DNA of 47,888 nt from an uncultured Lachnospiraceae bacterium (GCA_947586255.1 CANPXP010000020.1:1-47888), one strand, 5' to 3'. Shown: positions 1 through 8,582, counted from the stretch's first letter. The notes: generated by a model not told the origin, from the letters alone. Translations and numbers: made by a program.

Positions 1-904
1 TCATCGCCTCCATAACCAGCTGGTTGTGATCTACGGCGATATTGGCCGTCTCATAGATAGGCGCCAGCTCGTGCTGCGCCGGAGCCACCTCGTTGTGCTG
101 TGTCTTGGCGGTCACGCCCAGTTTCCACAGCTCCGCGTTCAAATCTTTCATGTAAGCGCCGACGCGCTCTCTGATAACGCCGAAGTAGTGATCCTCCATC
201 TCCTGCCCCTTCGGTGCGGGTGCGCCGAACAGCGTGCGGCCCGCAAACATCAGGTCGGTTCTCTGGCGGTACAACTTCTCGTCTACCAGGAAATACTCCT
301 GCTCGGGACCGACGGACGCGGTGACCTTGGTGGCCTCCGTGTTGCCGAACAGTCTCACGATACGAAGCGCCTGCTCGCTCAGCGCCTCCATGGAACGCAG
401 AAGCGGGGTCTTCTTATCCAGCGCCTCTCCCGTGTAGGAACAGAACGCGGTGGGAATGCACAGCGTCACGCCGCAGCCGGATTCCTTCAGAAATGCTGGG
501 GACGTGATATCCCATGCCGTATAGCCTCTCGCCTCAAATGTGGCGCGCAGACCGCCCGAAGGAAAAGAAGACGCGTCGGGCTCGCCCTTGATCAGCTCTT
601 TGCCGGAAAACTCCGTGAGCATCTTACCCATCTCGTCGGGATGCGCCACGAAAGAATCATGTTTCTCCGCCGTGATACCGGTGAGCGGCTGAAACCAGTG
701 CGTGTAGTGGGTTGCGCCATTCTCTACCGCCCACTCCTTCATCGCCATGGCCACGACGTTCGCGGCCTCCATGGAGAGCTCGCCGCCCTGATCCATGACC
801 TTGACCACTTCCTTGTACACGTTCTTCGGCAGGCGCTCCTTCATTTTACCCAGGGTGAACACGTTCTGTCCGAAGATCTCTTCCACATTAAATACTTCAC
901 TCAT
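1..904 (-). CDS. glnN: Type III glutamine synthetase, N-terminal part (runs off the left edge)
   Basis: Reverse-strand translation from the ATG at 904 gives about 301 residues ([12 protein letters not shown]...), open to the window edge. The GSIII-type N-terminus is recognisable, including [15 protein letters not shown] and the [13 protein letters not shown] stretch that carries catalytic-core glutamates. The family converts glutamate, ammonia and ATP to glutamine in the cytoplasm. GSIII proteins are about 700 residues, so under half is visible. A GGAGG ribosome binding site lies just upstream of the ATG. The next gene upstream is divergent. A hairpin followed by a T-rich stretch sits in the leader and could attenuate transcription. 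Confidence 0.93.
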   Translation of the reverse strand, partial: MSEVFNVEEIFGQNVFTLGKMKERLPKNVYKEVVKVMDQGGELSMEAANVVAMAMKEWAVENGATHYTHWFQPLTGITAEKHDSFVAHPDEMGKMLTEFSGKELIKGEPDASSFPSGGLRATFEARGYTAWDITSPAFLKESGCGVTLCIPTAFCSYTGEALDKKTPLLRSMEALSEQALRIVRLFGNTEATKVTASVGPEQEYFLVDEKLYRQRTDLMFAGRTLFGAPAPKGQEMEDHYFGVIRERVGAYMKDLNAELWKLGVTAKTQHNEVAPAQHELAPIYETANIAVDHNQLVMEAM

Positions 905-941
905 ACTCTTTCCTCCATCCCGGCATTCTCTTTCAAAAATA

Positions 942-972
942 GCGCTCCAAAAAAAGCCCTTTTTTGGAACGC
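942..972 (-). promoter_or_regulatory. Hairpin in the glnN leader, possible attenuator
   Basis: On the minus strand GCGTTCC plus six A pairs with a T-run plus GGAGCGC around a short loop. The stem is followed at once by TATTTTTG, as in an intrinsic terminator. It lies about 40 bases before the glnN start codon. I saw no clear -35/-10 pair for glnN upstream of it, so the transcript start is unknown. It could be an attenuator, an RNA-stability element or simply an AT-rich palindrome. Confidence 0.4.
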
Positions 973-1086
973 CATCGTTCTGAATACCTGTATACAATTT
1001 CTGCTTTTAACAATACGCTACTTTTTCTGAAAATGCAAGCATAATTTTTCTTTTTTTGCACGGAAATTCTTTCCTTTTTGTTTTTA

Positions 1087-1115
1087 TTGACACACGGGTA
1101 TACTGCGAATATAAT
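1087..1115 (+). promoter_or_regulatory. Consensus sigma-A promoter of the toxin-antitoxin module
   Basis: TTGACA at 1087-1092 and TATAAT at 1110-1115 are separated by 17 bases, a perfect consensus promoter pointing to the antitoxin gene. The start codon is about 70 bases further on. Confidence 0.88.
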
Positions 1116-1149
1116 AAGAACACAAAAATAAATACAAGAATAAATACAA

Positions 1150-1165
1150 AAAAATGTACGTTTTT
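1150..1165 (+). promoter_or_regulatory. GTAC-centred palindrome, candidate antitoxin operator
   Basis: An A-run, TGTACG and a T-run form a palindrome centred on GTAC between the promoter and the ribosome binding site. YefM-type antitoxins repress their own operon through TGTACA-like palindromes, so this is a plausible autoregulatory operator. Just upstream the motif AATAAATACAA occurs twice in tandem. Function is inferred from position and motif only. Confidence 0.4.
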
Positions 1166-1183
1166 AAGAAAGGAGAAGGAACC

Positions 1184-1507
1184 ATGTTGGCAGTAAAATC
1201 TGTTAATGTTCGGGACAACTTCAAAGAATGGTGCGACAAAATCATCATGGGGGAAACCGTTGTCATTTCAAGACCTCACAACGAAAATATCTACATGATA
1301 AACGAAACCGAATATAACGCCCTGCAGAAAGCAAAGCGGAACGCGGAGTATCTCGCTATGATAGAGGAAAGCGTTTCTCAACTTGAACGAGGGGAAACAA
1401 TTTCTTTAACGCTGGAGGAATTGCGTGCTATGGAAGCTGATAACTGGAAGCCGACAGAAAAAATTCTTGAATTCGAGAGAAAACACGGCGCGCAAAAGAA
1501 AGGCTAA
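1184..1507 (+). CDS. YefM/Phd-family antitoxin
   Basis: This 107-residue protein (MLAVKSVNVRDNFKEWCDK...) has the short Phd/YefM N-terminal DNA-binding fold followed by an acidic, helical C-terminus (residues about 60-107) of the type that wraps the toxin. The start at 1184 follows AAGGAGAAGG at good spacing. An upstream in-frame ATG at 1154 has no such site. In the family the antitoxin neutralises a YoeB/RelE ribosome-dependent mRNase and represses the operon. The gene is visibly AT-richer than the housekeeping genes around it, which suggests it was acquired. Its partner directly downstream is truncated, so it is probably an orphan antitoxin here. Confidence 0.8.
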   Translation: MLAVKSVNVRDNFKEWCDKIIMGETVVISRPHNENIYMINETEYNALQKAKRNAEYLAMIEESVSQLERGETISLTLEELRAMEADNWKPTEKILEFERKHGAQKKG

Positions 1508-1511
1508 GCCT

Positions 1512-1676
1512 ATGGCAAATTTTACATTCACCGAGAAGGCGATGGAGCAATATATCTACTGGCAGACACAAGATCGCAAAACACTAAAACGGATAAATGG
1601 CCTTATAGCTGACATAAGCCGAAACGGAGCAATGCAAGGTATAGGAAAACCCGAACTTCTGAGACATGAATTTTAA
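1512..1676 (+). pseudogene. Truncated YoeB/Txe-like toxin
   Basis: The ORF starts four bases after the antitoxin stop and encodes 54 residues. They align with the first two thirds of YoeB: a FTEKAMEQYIYWQ segment, KRINGLIADI, then GKPELLRHEF, matching the GKPEPLKH region of YoeB. YoeB is about 84 residues, and the missing C-terminus carries the arginine, histidine and terminal tyrosine used for mRNA cleavage. The stop lies exactly where the convergent trhP gene ends (they share 1673-1676), so the toxin 3' end appears lost at that junction. It is very probably inactive. Confidence 0.72.
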
Positions 1677-2929
1677 TCTGATGCGGTTTCAGTTCTCAAT
1701 ATATCGCCCACCTCCGGCTCCACCGACAGGCATACGTCCACGATCTGCTTCGCGTGAGGACAGGACTGCACGGGCTGTCCCTGCTCGTCGTACATGGCAA
1801 GCACTTTTGCGGGCACGTTCCTCCCGTCGGGCTTCATGATCTCGATCCCATCGCCCACGCAGAACTTGTTGCGCTGCTCGATGCGGGCGCACATCCTGCC
1901 GTCCCTGGTCACGATCTCCGCCACCGTTCCCAGATAGATATACTCGTTCACATAGGTGCTGTTGTCATAGATCTGTCCACTCTCATCAGGCTTTCCGAAG
2001 TAGAAGCCCGTGGTGAACGGGCGGTGCGTACATTTTCCGATCTCCGCCAGATACCGGTCCATATGGGCGCGGTATTTCTCTTCGGATTCCAGATAGTCGT
2101 CGATGGCCTGTCTGTAAGTGCGCGCCACCACCGCCACATAGAGAGCCGTCTTCATGCGTCCCTCGATCTTGAAGCTGTCTATCCCCGCGTCGATCAATTC
2201 CGGAATATGTCCGATCATGCACAGATCGCCGGAATTAAAGAGATACGTTCCCCGCTCGTTCTCGTAGACGGGCATATACTGCCCCGGTCTCGTCTCTTCC
2301 ACTACCGCATATTTCCACCTGCAGGGATGCGTGCACGCGCCCCGGTTGGCGTCCCGCCCGGTAAAATAATTGCTGAGCAGGCACCTGCCGGAATACGAAA
2401 CGCACATAGCGCCATGCACGAAGCTCTCAATCTCCAAATCATCGGGTATATGCCGCCTGATCTCCCTGATTTCCGTCAGGGACAGCTCTCTGGCGGAGAC
2501 AATCCGCTTCGCGCCCTGTTCATGCCAGAACAGGCAGGTCATGTAGTTGGTGTTGTTGGCCTGCGTGGAAATATGGATATCAATCCCAGGGCAAATCCTG
2601 CGCGCCAGCACAAACATACCCGGATCGGCAATGATCAGCGCGTCCGGCTGCAGCTCCTTCAGTTCGCGGAAATAAGCCTCCGCGCCTTCCAGATCACCGT
2701 TGTGCGCGAGAATATTCGCCGTCACGTGAACGTGCACCCCGTGATCGTGCGCGAAGGCAATCCCCTGCGCCATCTCTTCCATCGTAAAATTCTTGGCCTT
2801 GGCGCGCAGGCCGTACGCCTCGCCGCCGATATAGACCGCGTCCGCCCCAAACATCACGGCGGTTTTCAGCACTTCCAGACTGCCTGCCGGAACCAGCAAT
2901 TCCGGTTTTTTCCTCATGTTAATGTCCAC
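1673..2929 (-). CDS. trhP: U32-family protein, tRNA 5-hydroxyuridine synthesis (TrhP/YrrO-like)
   Basis: The 418-residue protein has the U32 'collagenase-like' fold: KPELLVPAGSLEVLKTAV at the N-terminus, GADAVYIGG, then the conserved block ESFVHGAMCVSYSGRCLLS with further cysteines (GACTHPCRWKY) typical of Fe-S-binding U32 members. TrhP/YrrO proteins make 5-hydroxyuridine at tRNA position 34 with prephenate as cofactor source. The length matches YrrO (about 420 residues) and not the shorter YrrN. The gene follows trmR by a few bases, as in Bacillus, where the TrmR product methylates the hydroxyl that TrhP adds. The start at 2929 is GTG. An ATG at 2917 is the alternative. Confidence 0.85.
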   Translation of the reverse strand: MDINMRKKPELLVPAGSLEVLKTAVMFGADAVYIGGEAYGLRAKAKNFTMEEMAQGIAFAHDHGVHVHVTANILAHNGDLEGAEAYFRELKELQPDALIIADPGMFVLARRICPGIDIHISTQANNTNYMTCLFWHEQGAKRIVSARELSLTEIREIRRHIPDDLEIESFVHGAMCVSYSGRCLLSNYFTGRDANRGACTHPCRWKYAVVEETRPGQYMPVYENERGTYLFNSGDLCMIGHIPELIDAGIDSFKIEGRMKTALYVAVVARTYRQAIDDYLESEEKYRAHMDRYLAEIGKCTHRPFTTGFYFGKPDESGQIYDNSTYVNEYIYLGTVAEIVTRDGRMCARIEQRNKFCVGDGIEIMKPDGRNVPAKVLAMYDEQGQPVQSCPHAKQIVDVCLSVEPEVGDILRTETASD

Positions 2930-2932
2930 ACT

Positions 2933-3637
2933 CTAATCCCCACACTCCCGTCTGTCCCCGCCATGCGCGGCGTCTGTCCGCGGAACCGCTTCTCCGCTTT
3001 TCCGGACGCTGATCGTCACCCCGTCGCCGACAGGCAGAATCACCGTCTCCAATGCGGGATCCCGCTTCAGCGCGTACAGATACTCCCGCATACGGCTGTG
3101 TATGGTGCGGTTTCTTCTGGTCACGGCAAAGCGGGATTCCAGAATATCTCCGTCCTGCAGCACATTGTCCGACACCAGAATGCCTCCCGCGGCGAGAAGC
3201 CGCATCACATCCGGCAGGAAATGAATGTACTGCCCCTTCGCCGCGTCCATGAAAATCAAATCAAAAGCGCCGTGCAGTTCTCTCAGAATCCCGGCGGCGT
3301 CTCCTTCCAAAAGCGTAATTTTATCTTCCCGGCCAGCCCTTCTGAAATTCTCTCTGGCGACGGGTATCCTCTTCTCGTACTTCTCGATAGTCGTGATATG
3401 GCAGTTCTCCGGCGCGTACTCGCTCATCAGCAGCGCGGAAAATCCTGTGGCGCAGCCGACCTCCAGAATCGAAGCCGGCTTTTTGACCGCGAGTAGAAGC
3501 CTAAGCAGACTCTGCGTCTGCGCGCGGATAACCGGCACCCCGTCCCGCCTCGCCTCGCTCTCTATCTGATCCAGCCAGGGCGTATTGCCGGTATCCAGAG
3601 AATCGATAAACGCGCTCATGCGCTCGTCCGTTATCAT
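2933..3637 (-). CDS. trmR: Class I SAM O-methyltransferase, TrmR/YrrM-like
   Basis: A 234-residue O-methyltransferase of the COMT-like family. It has ASILEVGCATGFSALLM (SAM-binding motif I, residues about 56-72), FDLIFMDAAKGQY (catalytic and metal-binding Asp region) and GGILVSDNVL. In Bacillus, TrmR methylates 5-hydroxyuridine to 5-methoxyuridine at tRNA position 34. Adjacency to trhP supports that role over a generic caffeoyl-CoA-type function. The ATG at 3637 follows AAAGGA at 8 bases and is preferred to the TTG at 3640. The C-terminal tail after residue 215 is poorly conserved. Confidence 0.85.
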   Translation of the reverse strand: MITDERMSAFIDSLDTGNTPWLDQIESEARRDGVPVIRAQTQSLLRLLLAVKKPASILEVGCATGFSALLMSEYAPENCHITTIEKYEKRIPVARENFRRAGREDKITLLEGDAAGILRELHGAFDLIFMDAAKGQYIHFLPDVMRLLAAGGILVSDNVLQDGDILESRFAVTRRNRTIHSRMREYLYALKRDPALETVILPVGDGVTISVRKSGEAVPRTDAAHGGDRRECGD

Positions 3638-3655
3638 CAAATACGTCCTTTCCGC

Positions 3656-4057
3656 CTACTCCTGCGATTCTTCCTCATCCGTATCCGTCTCCTCCGGATC
3701 CGGCGCAATCACTTCCAGCATCTGCTGCGCGGTCATGCTTGTGTTCAGGTCATATATGCCCGGCTGTATTTTGCCGTGCTGCTCCGACAGAAGCTCCTGG
3801 ATCATAAAAAGTCTGCCGTCGCGGATCAGTCCTTTCTCCTGCAGCATTTTCCCCACGTCGAGCGCCGAGGCGTCCTCCGCCACGGAGACGCTGATAATCC
3901 TGCCGTCGCCGAAAGACATCGGCGGCTCCGTAAACACACGGTATCCGTAGTCATACGCCGCCGTCGCCGCCTTGATAATGTACATAATGATAAACGCAAA
4001 CAGAACCAGTTTTATGATGAGCTGCGCTGTCGCTCCGATAATCTCTTTCAGATTCAT
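3656..4057 (-). CDS. MltG/YceG-like membrane protein without catalytic domain
   Basis: A 133-residue protein with an N-terminal membrane helix (residues about 12-32) and an extracytoplasmic segment resembling the LysM-like N-terminal domain of endolytic transglycosylase MltG (SVAEDASALDVGKMLQEKGLI). It ends in an acidic tail. The MltG catalytic domain with its essential glutamate is absent, since full MltG is over 330 residues. It sits just upstream of trmR, where Bacillus carries mltG (yrrL), so it is probably a shortened positional equivalent. A structural or regulatory role at the membrane is possible, but no enzyme activity is expected. Confidence 0.6.
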   Translation of the reverse strand: MNLKEIIGATAQLIIKLVLFAFIIMYIIKAATAAYDYGYRVFTEPPMSFGDGRIISVSVAEDASALDVGKMLQEKGLIRDGRLFMIQELLSEQHGKIQPGIYDLNTSMTAQQMLEVIAPDPEETDTDEEESQE

Positions 4058-4077
4058 GTTTTTCTCCGATCCGACCG

Positions 4078-4410
4078 TTATTCAAAGTCGATCTCCGCCG
4101 TAAGCAATACATTGATCTCCTGCATCAGTCTGCAGAAAGCCAGCTCCGCCCGCAGGAAATCCTCCACAAGCGGATTCTCGCGGAACTTCGCATACTCTTT
4201 CTCAAAGGCCTCCATCCTGTCAAACAGATCCTCGCTGTCCGTCTCATTCTGCAGGTCAAAGTTTCTCTGTCGGTACTCATTTACTTTCTCGTACAGTTCC
4301 GGCTGCCTCTTCAGCTTTTCCCGCTGATGATAATACTCCTTATAGGTATCGGACTCCTGAATATAGGCGGCGAATTTCTTGGTCGCCTCCTCAATCTGAG
4401 CATTTGACAT
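4078..4410 (-). CDS. YlbF family protein
   Basis: A 110-residue, all-helical, highly charged protein of the YlbF/YmcA family. Members assemble in Bacillus into the Y-complex with YaaT and influence RNase Y-dependent RNA maturation. The gene is directly downstream of RNase J in the same direction, consistent with an RNA-processing role. A strong AAGGAGG site precedes the ATG. It could equally be called DUF964. No catalytic residues are expected in this family. Confidence 0.8.
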   Translation of the reverse strand: MSNAQIEEATKKFAAYIQESDTYKEYYHQREKLKRQPELYEKVNEYRQRNFDLQNETDSEDLFDRMEAFEKEYAKFRENPLVEDFLRAELAFCRLMQEINVLLTAEIDFE

Positions 4411-4489
4411 TGTGCCGTTCCTCCTTAAGTATATGGTATCAAAATTTATCCGAATCGCAGCTTGTATCGGCGTACTTTTTTCTTCCGTT

Positions 4490-6166
4490 CTATACTTCCA
4501 TAATGATCGGCAGTATCATAGGCCGCCTCTTCGTCTTCTTCCAGACGAATTCGCTCAGCACATCCTTGATCGTGGCCTTCAGCTTACCCCAGTCAGACTG
4601 GCCTCTGCTTAAGCATAACTGTATAGCATCATCCACCAGCAGTCTGGCCTCATCCAGAAGTTCGTCTGACTCCTTGACATAGACGAAGCCCCGCGAGACG
4701 ATATCCGGTCCCGACACCAGATGGTCGCTGTAGGAATCCAGCGCCAGCACCACGATTATGATGCCGTCCTCCGCCAGATGCTGCCTGTCGCGCAGCACCA
4801 CATTTCCCACGTCGCCGACGCCGAGGCCGTCCACCAGGATCGCGCCCACCGGCACCTTGCCCATCACCTCCGCCTTCTTGCGGCTCATCTCCAACACATC
4901 GCCGGACTGCAGCATGAAAATGTGATCCTTGGGGATCCCAAGCTCCTCGGCGATCTTCGCCTGCGCCTTCCTGTGCTTGTACTCTCCGTGAATCGGAATC
5001 GCGTAGGTGGGCTTCACCAGACTGTAAATCAGCTTGATCTCCTCCTGGCAGGCATGTCCTGACACATGGACGTCCTGAAAAATCACGTCCGCGCCCTTCA
5101 TCTGCAGCTCATTGATGACATTGGTGACCGCCTTCTCGTTGCCCGGTATCGGGTGAGAGGAGAAGATTACGGTATCCCCCGGCAGAATGGAGATCTTCTT
5201 GTGGGTATTGCTGGCCATACGGCTCAGGGCCGCCATGCTCTCCCCCTGACTGCCGGTGGTGATGATCACGGTCTTGTCGTTGGGATAGTTCTTTAACTGC
5301 TCTATGTCGATCAGTGTATTCTTCGGAATATGCAGACACTCCAGCGCGGCGGCGGTCTCGATGATATTCACCATACTTCTGCCTTCCACCACAACCTTGC
5401 GTCCGAATTTGTAGGCCGAGTTGATGATCTGCTGCACGCGGTCCACATTCGAAGCGAAGGTGGCAATGATGATCCTCGTGTCCTTGTGCTCCGCGAAGAG
5501 GCTGTCAAAGGTTCTTCCCACCGTCTTCTCGGAAGCCGTGAAGCCCAGCCGCTCCGCGTTGGTGGAATCGCACATCAGCGCTAGAACGCCCTTGCGCCCC
5601 AGCTCCGCAAAGCGCTGCAGATCGATGGCGTCGCCGAATACCGGCGTATAATCCACCTTGAAATCTCCCGTGTGTATGACGACTCCCGCGGGGGAGTAGA
5701 TCGCCAATGCCGCCGCGTCCACGATACTGTGATTCGTCCTGATAAACTCGATGCGAAACTGCCCCAGCGTGATACTCTCGCCGAAGCTGACGACGCTCCT
5801 CTCAGTCACGCCGAGCAGTTCATGCTCATTCAGTTTATTTTCAATAATCCCCATCGTGAGGCGCGTCGCGTAGACGGGTACGTTCAGTTCCTTCAGGATA
5901 TACGGCAGCGCGCCGATATGATCCTCATGTCCGTGTGTGATGACAAAGCCCTTGACCTTGTCCGCATGTTCTTTCAGATAAGTAATATCGGGAATCACGA
6001 GGTCTATTCCCAGCATCTCGTCTTCCGGGAACGAAAGGCCGCAATCCACCACAATAATACTGTCCCCGTACTCAAAGGCAGTAATATTAAGCCCGATCTG
6101 CTCCAGGCCGCCTAACGGAATCACCTTCAGCCTGGGCGCCGGTTTCCCATGTTCATTTTTCCTCAA
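4490..6166 (-). CDS. rnj: Ribonuclease J
   Basis: A 558-residue metallo-beta-lactamase/beta-CASP ribonuclease. The zinc-binding motif HGHEDHIG lies at residues 78-84, TGDFKVDYTP and the MCDSTNA motif follow, and IPIHGEYKH marks the beta-CASP region. The C-terminal dimerisation domain is complete. RNase J has endo- and 5'-3' exonuclease activity and acts in bulk mRNA decay and rRNA maturation. The start codon is TTG at 6166, placed 8 bases after GGAGG. No competing ATG fits. It lies 25 bases downstream of the DUF1292 gene, likely in the same transcript. Confidence 0.95.
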   Translation of the reverse strand: MRKNEHGKPAPRLKVIPLGGLEQIGLNITAFEYGDSIIVVDCGLSFPEDEMLGIDLVIPDITYLKEHADKVKGFVITHGHEDHIGALPYILKELNVPVYATRLTMGIIENKLNEHELLGVTERSVVSFGESITLGQFRIEFIRTNHSIVDAAALAIYSPAGVVIHTGDFKVDYTPVFGDAIDLQRFAELGRKGVLALMCDSTNAERLGFTASEKTVGRTFDSLFAEHKDTRIIIATFASNVDRVQQIINSAYKFGRKVVVEGRSMVNIIETAAALECLHIPKNTLIDIEQLKNYPNDKTVIITTGSQGESMAALSRMASNTHKKISILPGDTVIFSSHPIPGNEKAVTNVINELQMKGADVIFQDVHVSGHACQEEIKLIYSLVKPTYAIPIHGEYKHRKAQAKIAEELGIPKDHIFMLQSGDVLEMSRKKAEVMGKVPVGAILVDGLGVGDVGNVVLRDRQHLAEDGIIIVVLALDSYSDHLVSGPDIVSRGFVYVKESDELLDEARLLVDDAIQLCLSRGQSDWGKLKATIKDVLSEFVWKKTKRRPMILPIIMEV

Positions 6167-6191
6167 TCAAAAATCCTCCATACTGTTATAG

Positions 6192-6446
6192 TTACGTTAG
6201 TTGAATGTCGTCCAGCATATTTGCAAACACAGCCGCCACCGCGTTCAGCTCTTCATCGTCCGTCACGATCTCGTACACCGCTTCGCCGTCCTCCGGCGCG
6301 GAAGTGTCGCGCAGGATAAGCGCCTCTCCGTCTCCGTCTTCGGAATCCGTCACGAGGATATAGTCGACGCCTCCCAGCCTGGTCTGCTCCAACACATAAA
6401 ACCGGACAGGTTCTCCGCTCTCCGGTGTAAAAACGATCTTATCCAC
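6192..6446 (-). CDS. DUF1292 (YrzB-like) protein
   Basis: An 84-residue acidic protein of the DUF1292/YrzB family. The N-terminal half contains the family-type alternating strand pattern (FTPESGEPVRFYVLEQTRL, YILVTDSEDGDGEALIL). The function of the family is unknown. Its place directly behind ruvX, itself behind ireB, is conserved in many Firmicutes (yrzL-yrrK-yrzB in Bacillus). The stop codon of ruvX and the start of this gene are contiguous, so translational coupling is likely. Confidence 0.85.
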   Translation of the reverse strand: MDKIVFTPESGEPVRFYVLEQTRLGGVDYILVTDSEDGDGEALILRDTSAPEDGEAVYEIVTDDEELNAVAAVFANMLDDIQLT

Positions 6447-6881
6447 TTACTCTGTCTCCTTGCCCGCCCGATAGTCCAGGTATCCCTGCAAAATCAACAC
6501 CGCGGCGATCTTGTCCACGTGTTCTTTGCGATGTTCCCTCCGTATACCCGCTTCCATCATCGCCTGCTCGGCTGCCACCGTGGTGAGACGCTCGTCCCAC
6601 AGCCTGACCGGAAGCCCTGTTCTCCTCTGCAGCTTCTCCTGAAAATCCAGCGTGATCTGTGCCCTCGGCCCTATCGTATCGTTCATATTCTTCGGCAGCC
6701 CCAGCACGATTTCCGACACTTCGTACTCCACGATCAGCTCTTCGATACGCGCCAGCGTCCGCCGCAGCTTATTCTCTTCTTTTCTTCTGATGATCTCGAT
6801 TCCCTGCGCCGTAATGAGCAGCGGATCGCTGACTGCCACGCCCACTGTCTTGGAGCCGAAATCCAATCCCATAATCCGCAT
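6447..6881 (-). CDS. ruvX: RuvX/YqgF Holliday junction resolvase-like nuclease
   Basis: A 144-residue RNase H-fold protein. The first acidic residue is in [19 protein letters not shown], the conserved LGLPKNMN follows, then WDERLTT and the C-terminal [11 protein letters not shown] with the last catalytic Asp. RuvX/YqgF is implicated in pre-16S rRNA 5'-end processing and in Holliday junction cleavage. It is the middle gene of ireB-ruvX-DUF1292. Confidence 0.93.
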   Translation of the reverse strand: MRIMGLDFGSKTVGVAVSDPLLITAQGIEIIRRKEENKLRRTLARIEELIVEYEVSEIVLGLPKNMNDTIGPRAQITLDFQEKLQRRTGLPVRLWDERLTTVAAEQAMMEAGIRREHRKEHVDKIAAVLILQGYLDYRAGKETE

Positions 6882-6899
6882 ACGTTCTTCCGCCGTCTT

Positions 6900-7160
6900 C
6901 TATTTCAGGGAATTTTTGATGTACTCTACCAGCATCTCTTCCACCAGCTCGTCCCGCTCCACCTTCATAATCAGGCTGCGCGCGTTCTTATGGCTGGTGA
7001 TATAAGTAGGATCTCCTGACATAATATAACCCACGATCTGGTTTACCGGGTTGTATCCCTTCTCCGTCAGCGCTTCATACACCGTGGACAGCACGAGTTT
7101 CACGCCCGTCTCGGGTTCGCTCTCTACGGTAAAAAATTGTGTATTCTCCAAATCCTGCAT
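6900..7160 (-). CDS. ireB: IreB family regulatory phosphoprotein
   Basis: An 86-residue protein (YrzL/UPF0297 family) with the family signature YNPVNQIVGYIMSGDPTYITSHKNAR in its middle. In Enterococcus, IreB is phosphorylated on N-terminal threonines by the PASTA kinase IreK and tunes cephalosporin tolerance. Threonines at residues 7 and 11 are candidates here. It is the first gene of the ireB-ruvX-DUF1292 group and has its own promoter at 7213-7241. Confidence 0.92.
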   Translation of the reverse strand: MQDLENTQFFTVESEPETGVKLVLSTVYEALTEKGYNPVNQIVGYIMSGDPTYITSHKNARSLIMKVERDELVEEMLVEYIKNSLK

Positions 7161-7212
7161 AGCCTCACGCCCTTATCTGTTGCCGATTTTGATATTACCC
7201 CTATTATTTATT

Positions 7213-7241
7213 ATCATACTCTATTGAGAGGCAAAATTCAA
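7213..7241 (-). promoter_or_regulatory. Sigma-A promoter of ireB-ruvX-DUF1292
   Basis: On the minus strand TTGAAT (7236-7241) and TATGAT (7213-7218) are spaced by 17 bases. The promoter begins immediately after the mtaB stop codon, so the ireB operon can be transcribed independently of mtaB. Confidence 0.75.
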
Positions 7242-8549
7242 TCATTTTAACACCATGATGTCCTCTTTTAAAAAACCGTCGAGCGTCCCTCTGACAATTT
7301 GATTTCTGAGATCCGTATCGCCCTCTGCCCGCTTCGCAGCCATAATATAATGGGGCGTATGTCCGACCCAGTACCGCTGCCCGTCGATCTCCTTCTCCTC
7401 CTCGAAGAGCACTTCGGTCTCACTCCCCGCCCGGCTTGTCCGGTACGCCCGGGACATTTCCCGCTCCTCCTGTGCCAGAATCGCGCTGCGCCTGCTCTTC
7501 TCCGCCTCCGTAAGCTGCCCTTCCATCGACGCGGCCGGCGTCCCTTTTCGTCTGGAGTATTTGAAAATATGCATCTCGTAGAAATTGACGCGCCGCACAA
7601 ACTGCTGTGTCGCGAGGAATTCCTCCTCCGTCTCTCCCGGAAAGCCCACGATCACATCCGTAGTGATCGCCGGATTTGGATAATATTTCCTGAGAAGCTC
7701 TGTTGTCCGAAAGTATTCCCCGCTTGTATAGTGTCTATTCATTCTGGCCAGCACCGTATCGCAGCCGCTCTGCAGCGACAGATGGAAGTGCGGGCAGACC
7801 TTCGGCATCCCGCTGATCTGTGATACAAATTCTTCGGTGACGATGCGCGGCTCCAGCGAGCCCAGCCGTATGCGTCTAAGTCCTTCCACCGCCTGCAGCC
7901 TGTCCAGAAGGCGCAGAAGCCCCGGTTCTCCTCTGTCCATGCCATAGGAGCTGATATGGATACCCGTCAGCACGATTTCTCGATAGCCGGAAGCCACGAT
8001 CCCCTCTACTTCCCGCAGCACATCCTCCTGCCCGCGGCTCCTGACTCTGCCTCTCGCATACGGGATCACGCAGTAGGAACAGAACTGATTGCAGCCGTCC
8101 TGAATCTTGATGTAAGCCCTCGTATGTCCGGCCGTCCCTGTCAGCGTCATCTCCTCATACTCATCCGTATGATTGATGTCTATGACCGTATCCCTGCTCT
8201 CCCGCCCCTGAAAATAATCCTCCAGAATAGCGATCAGATCTTTCTTTCGGTTATTGCCGATCACGAGATCGACCGCGTCGTCCCCGCATGCCGCCGCCTC
8301 GTCAACCTGCGCGTAGCAGCCCACCGCCACGACCACGGCCGCGGGATTTTGTTTCTTCGCGCGGTGCAGCATCTGCCTGCTCTTCCGGTCCGCGATGTTG
8401 GTCACGGTGCAGGTATTGACAATGTAAATGTCCGCCGGTCCATCAAATGGTACAATTTCATAGCCGTTTTCCCGAAGCCTTTGTTGCATAACGTCCATCT
8501 CATATCCGTTGACCTTGCACCCAAGATTATGTAATGCTACACTTTTCAT
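7242..8549 (-). CDS. mtaB: tRNA t6A37 methylthiotransferase MtaB
   Basis: A 435-residue methylthiotransferase. The UPF0004 domain carries cysteines 11 (LGCKVNGYE), 47 (NTCTVTN) and 78 (VGCYAQ) for the auxiliary 4Fe-4S cluster. The radical SAM CxxxCxxC is at 153, 157 and 160 (CNQFCSYC). A C-terminal TRAM-like region ends the protein. MtaB converts t6A to ms2t6A at tRNA position 37. The short N-terminus (LHNLGCKVN) and the sequence around it match the MtaB/YqeV branch more than MiaB or RimO. A GGAG site precedes the ATG. Confidence 0.93.
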   Translation of the reverse strand: MKSVALHNLGCKVNGYEMDVMQQRLRENGYEIVPFDGPADIYIVNTCTVTNIADRKSRQMLHRAKKQNPAAVVVAVGCYAQVDEAAACGDDAVDLVIGNNRKKDLIAILEDYFQGRESRDTVIDINHTDEYEEMTLTGTAGHTRAYIKIQDGCNQFCSYCVIPYARGRVRSRGQEDVLREVEGIVASGYREIVLTGIHISSYGMDRGEPGLLRLLDRLQAVEGLRRIRLGSLEPRIVTEEFVSQISGMPKVCPHFHLSLQSGCDTVLARMNRHYTSGEYFRTTELLRKYYPNPAITTDVIVGFPGETEEEFLATQQFVRRVNFYEMHIFKYSRRKGTPAASMEGQLTEAEKSRRSAILAQEEREMSRAYRTSRAGSETEVLFEEEKEIDGQRYWVGHTPHYIMAAKRAEGDTDLRNQIVRGTLDGFLKEDIMVLK

Positions 8550-8582
8550 AGTAATCTCCGCATTTTTTGTGTTGATTTATCA

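Noticed and set aside
1087..1676. Mobile element carrying the toxin-antitoxin genes
   Set aside because: No transposase, terminal inverted repeats or target duplication were found. Only AT-richness suggests transfer.
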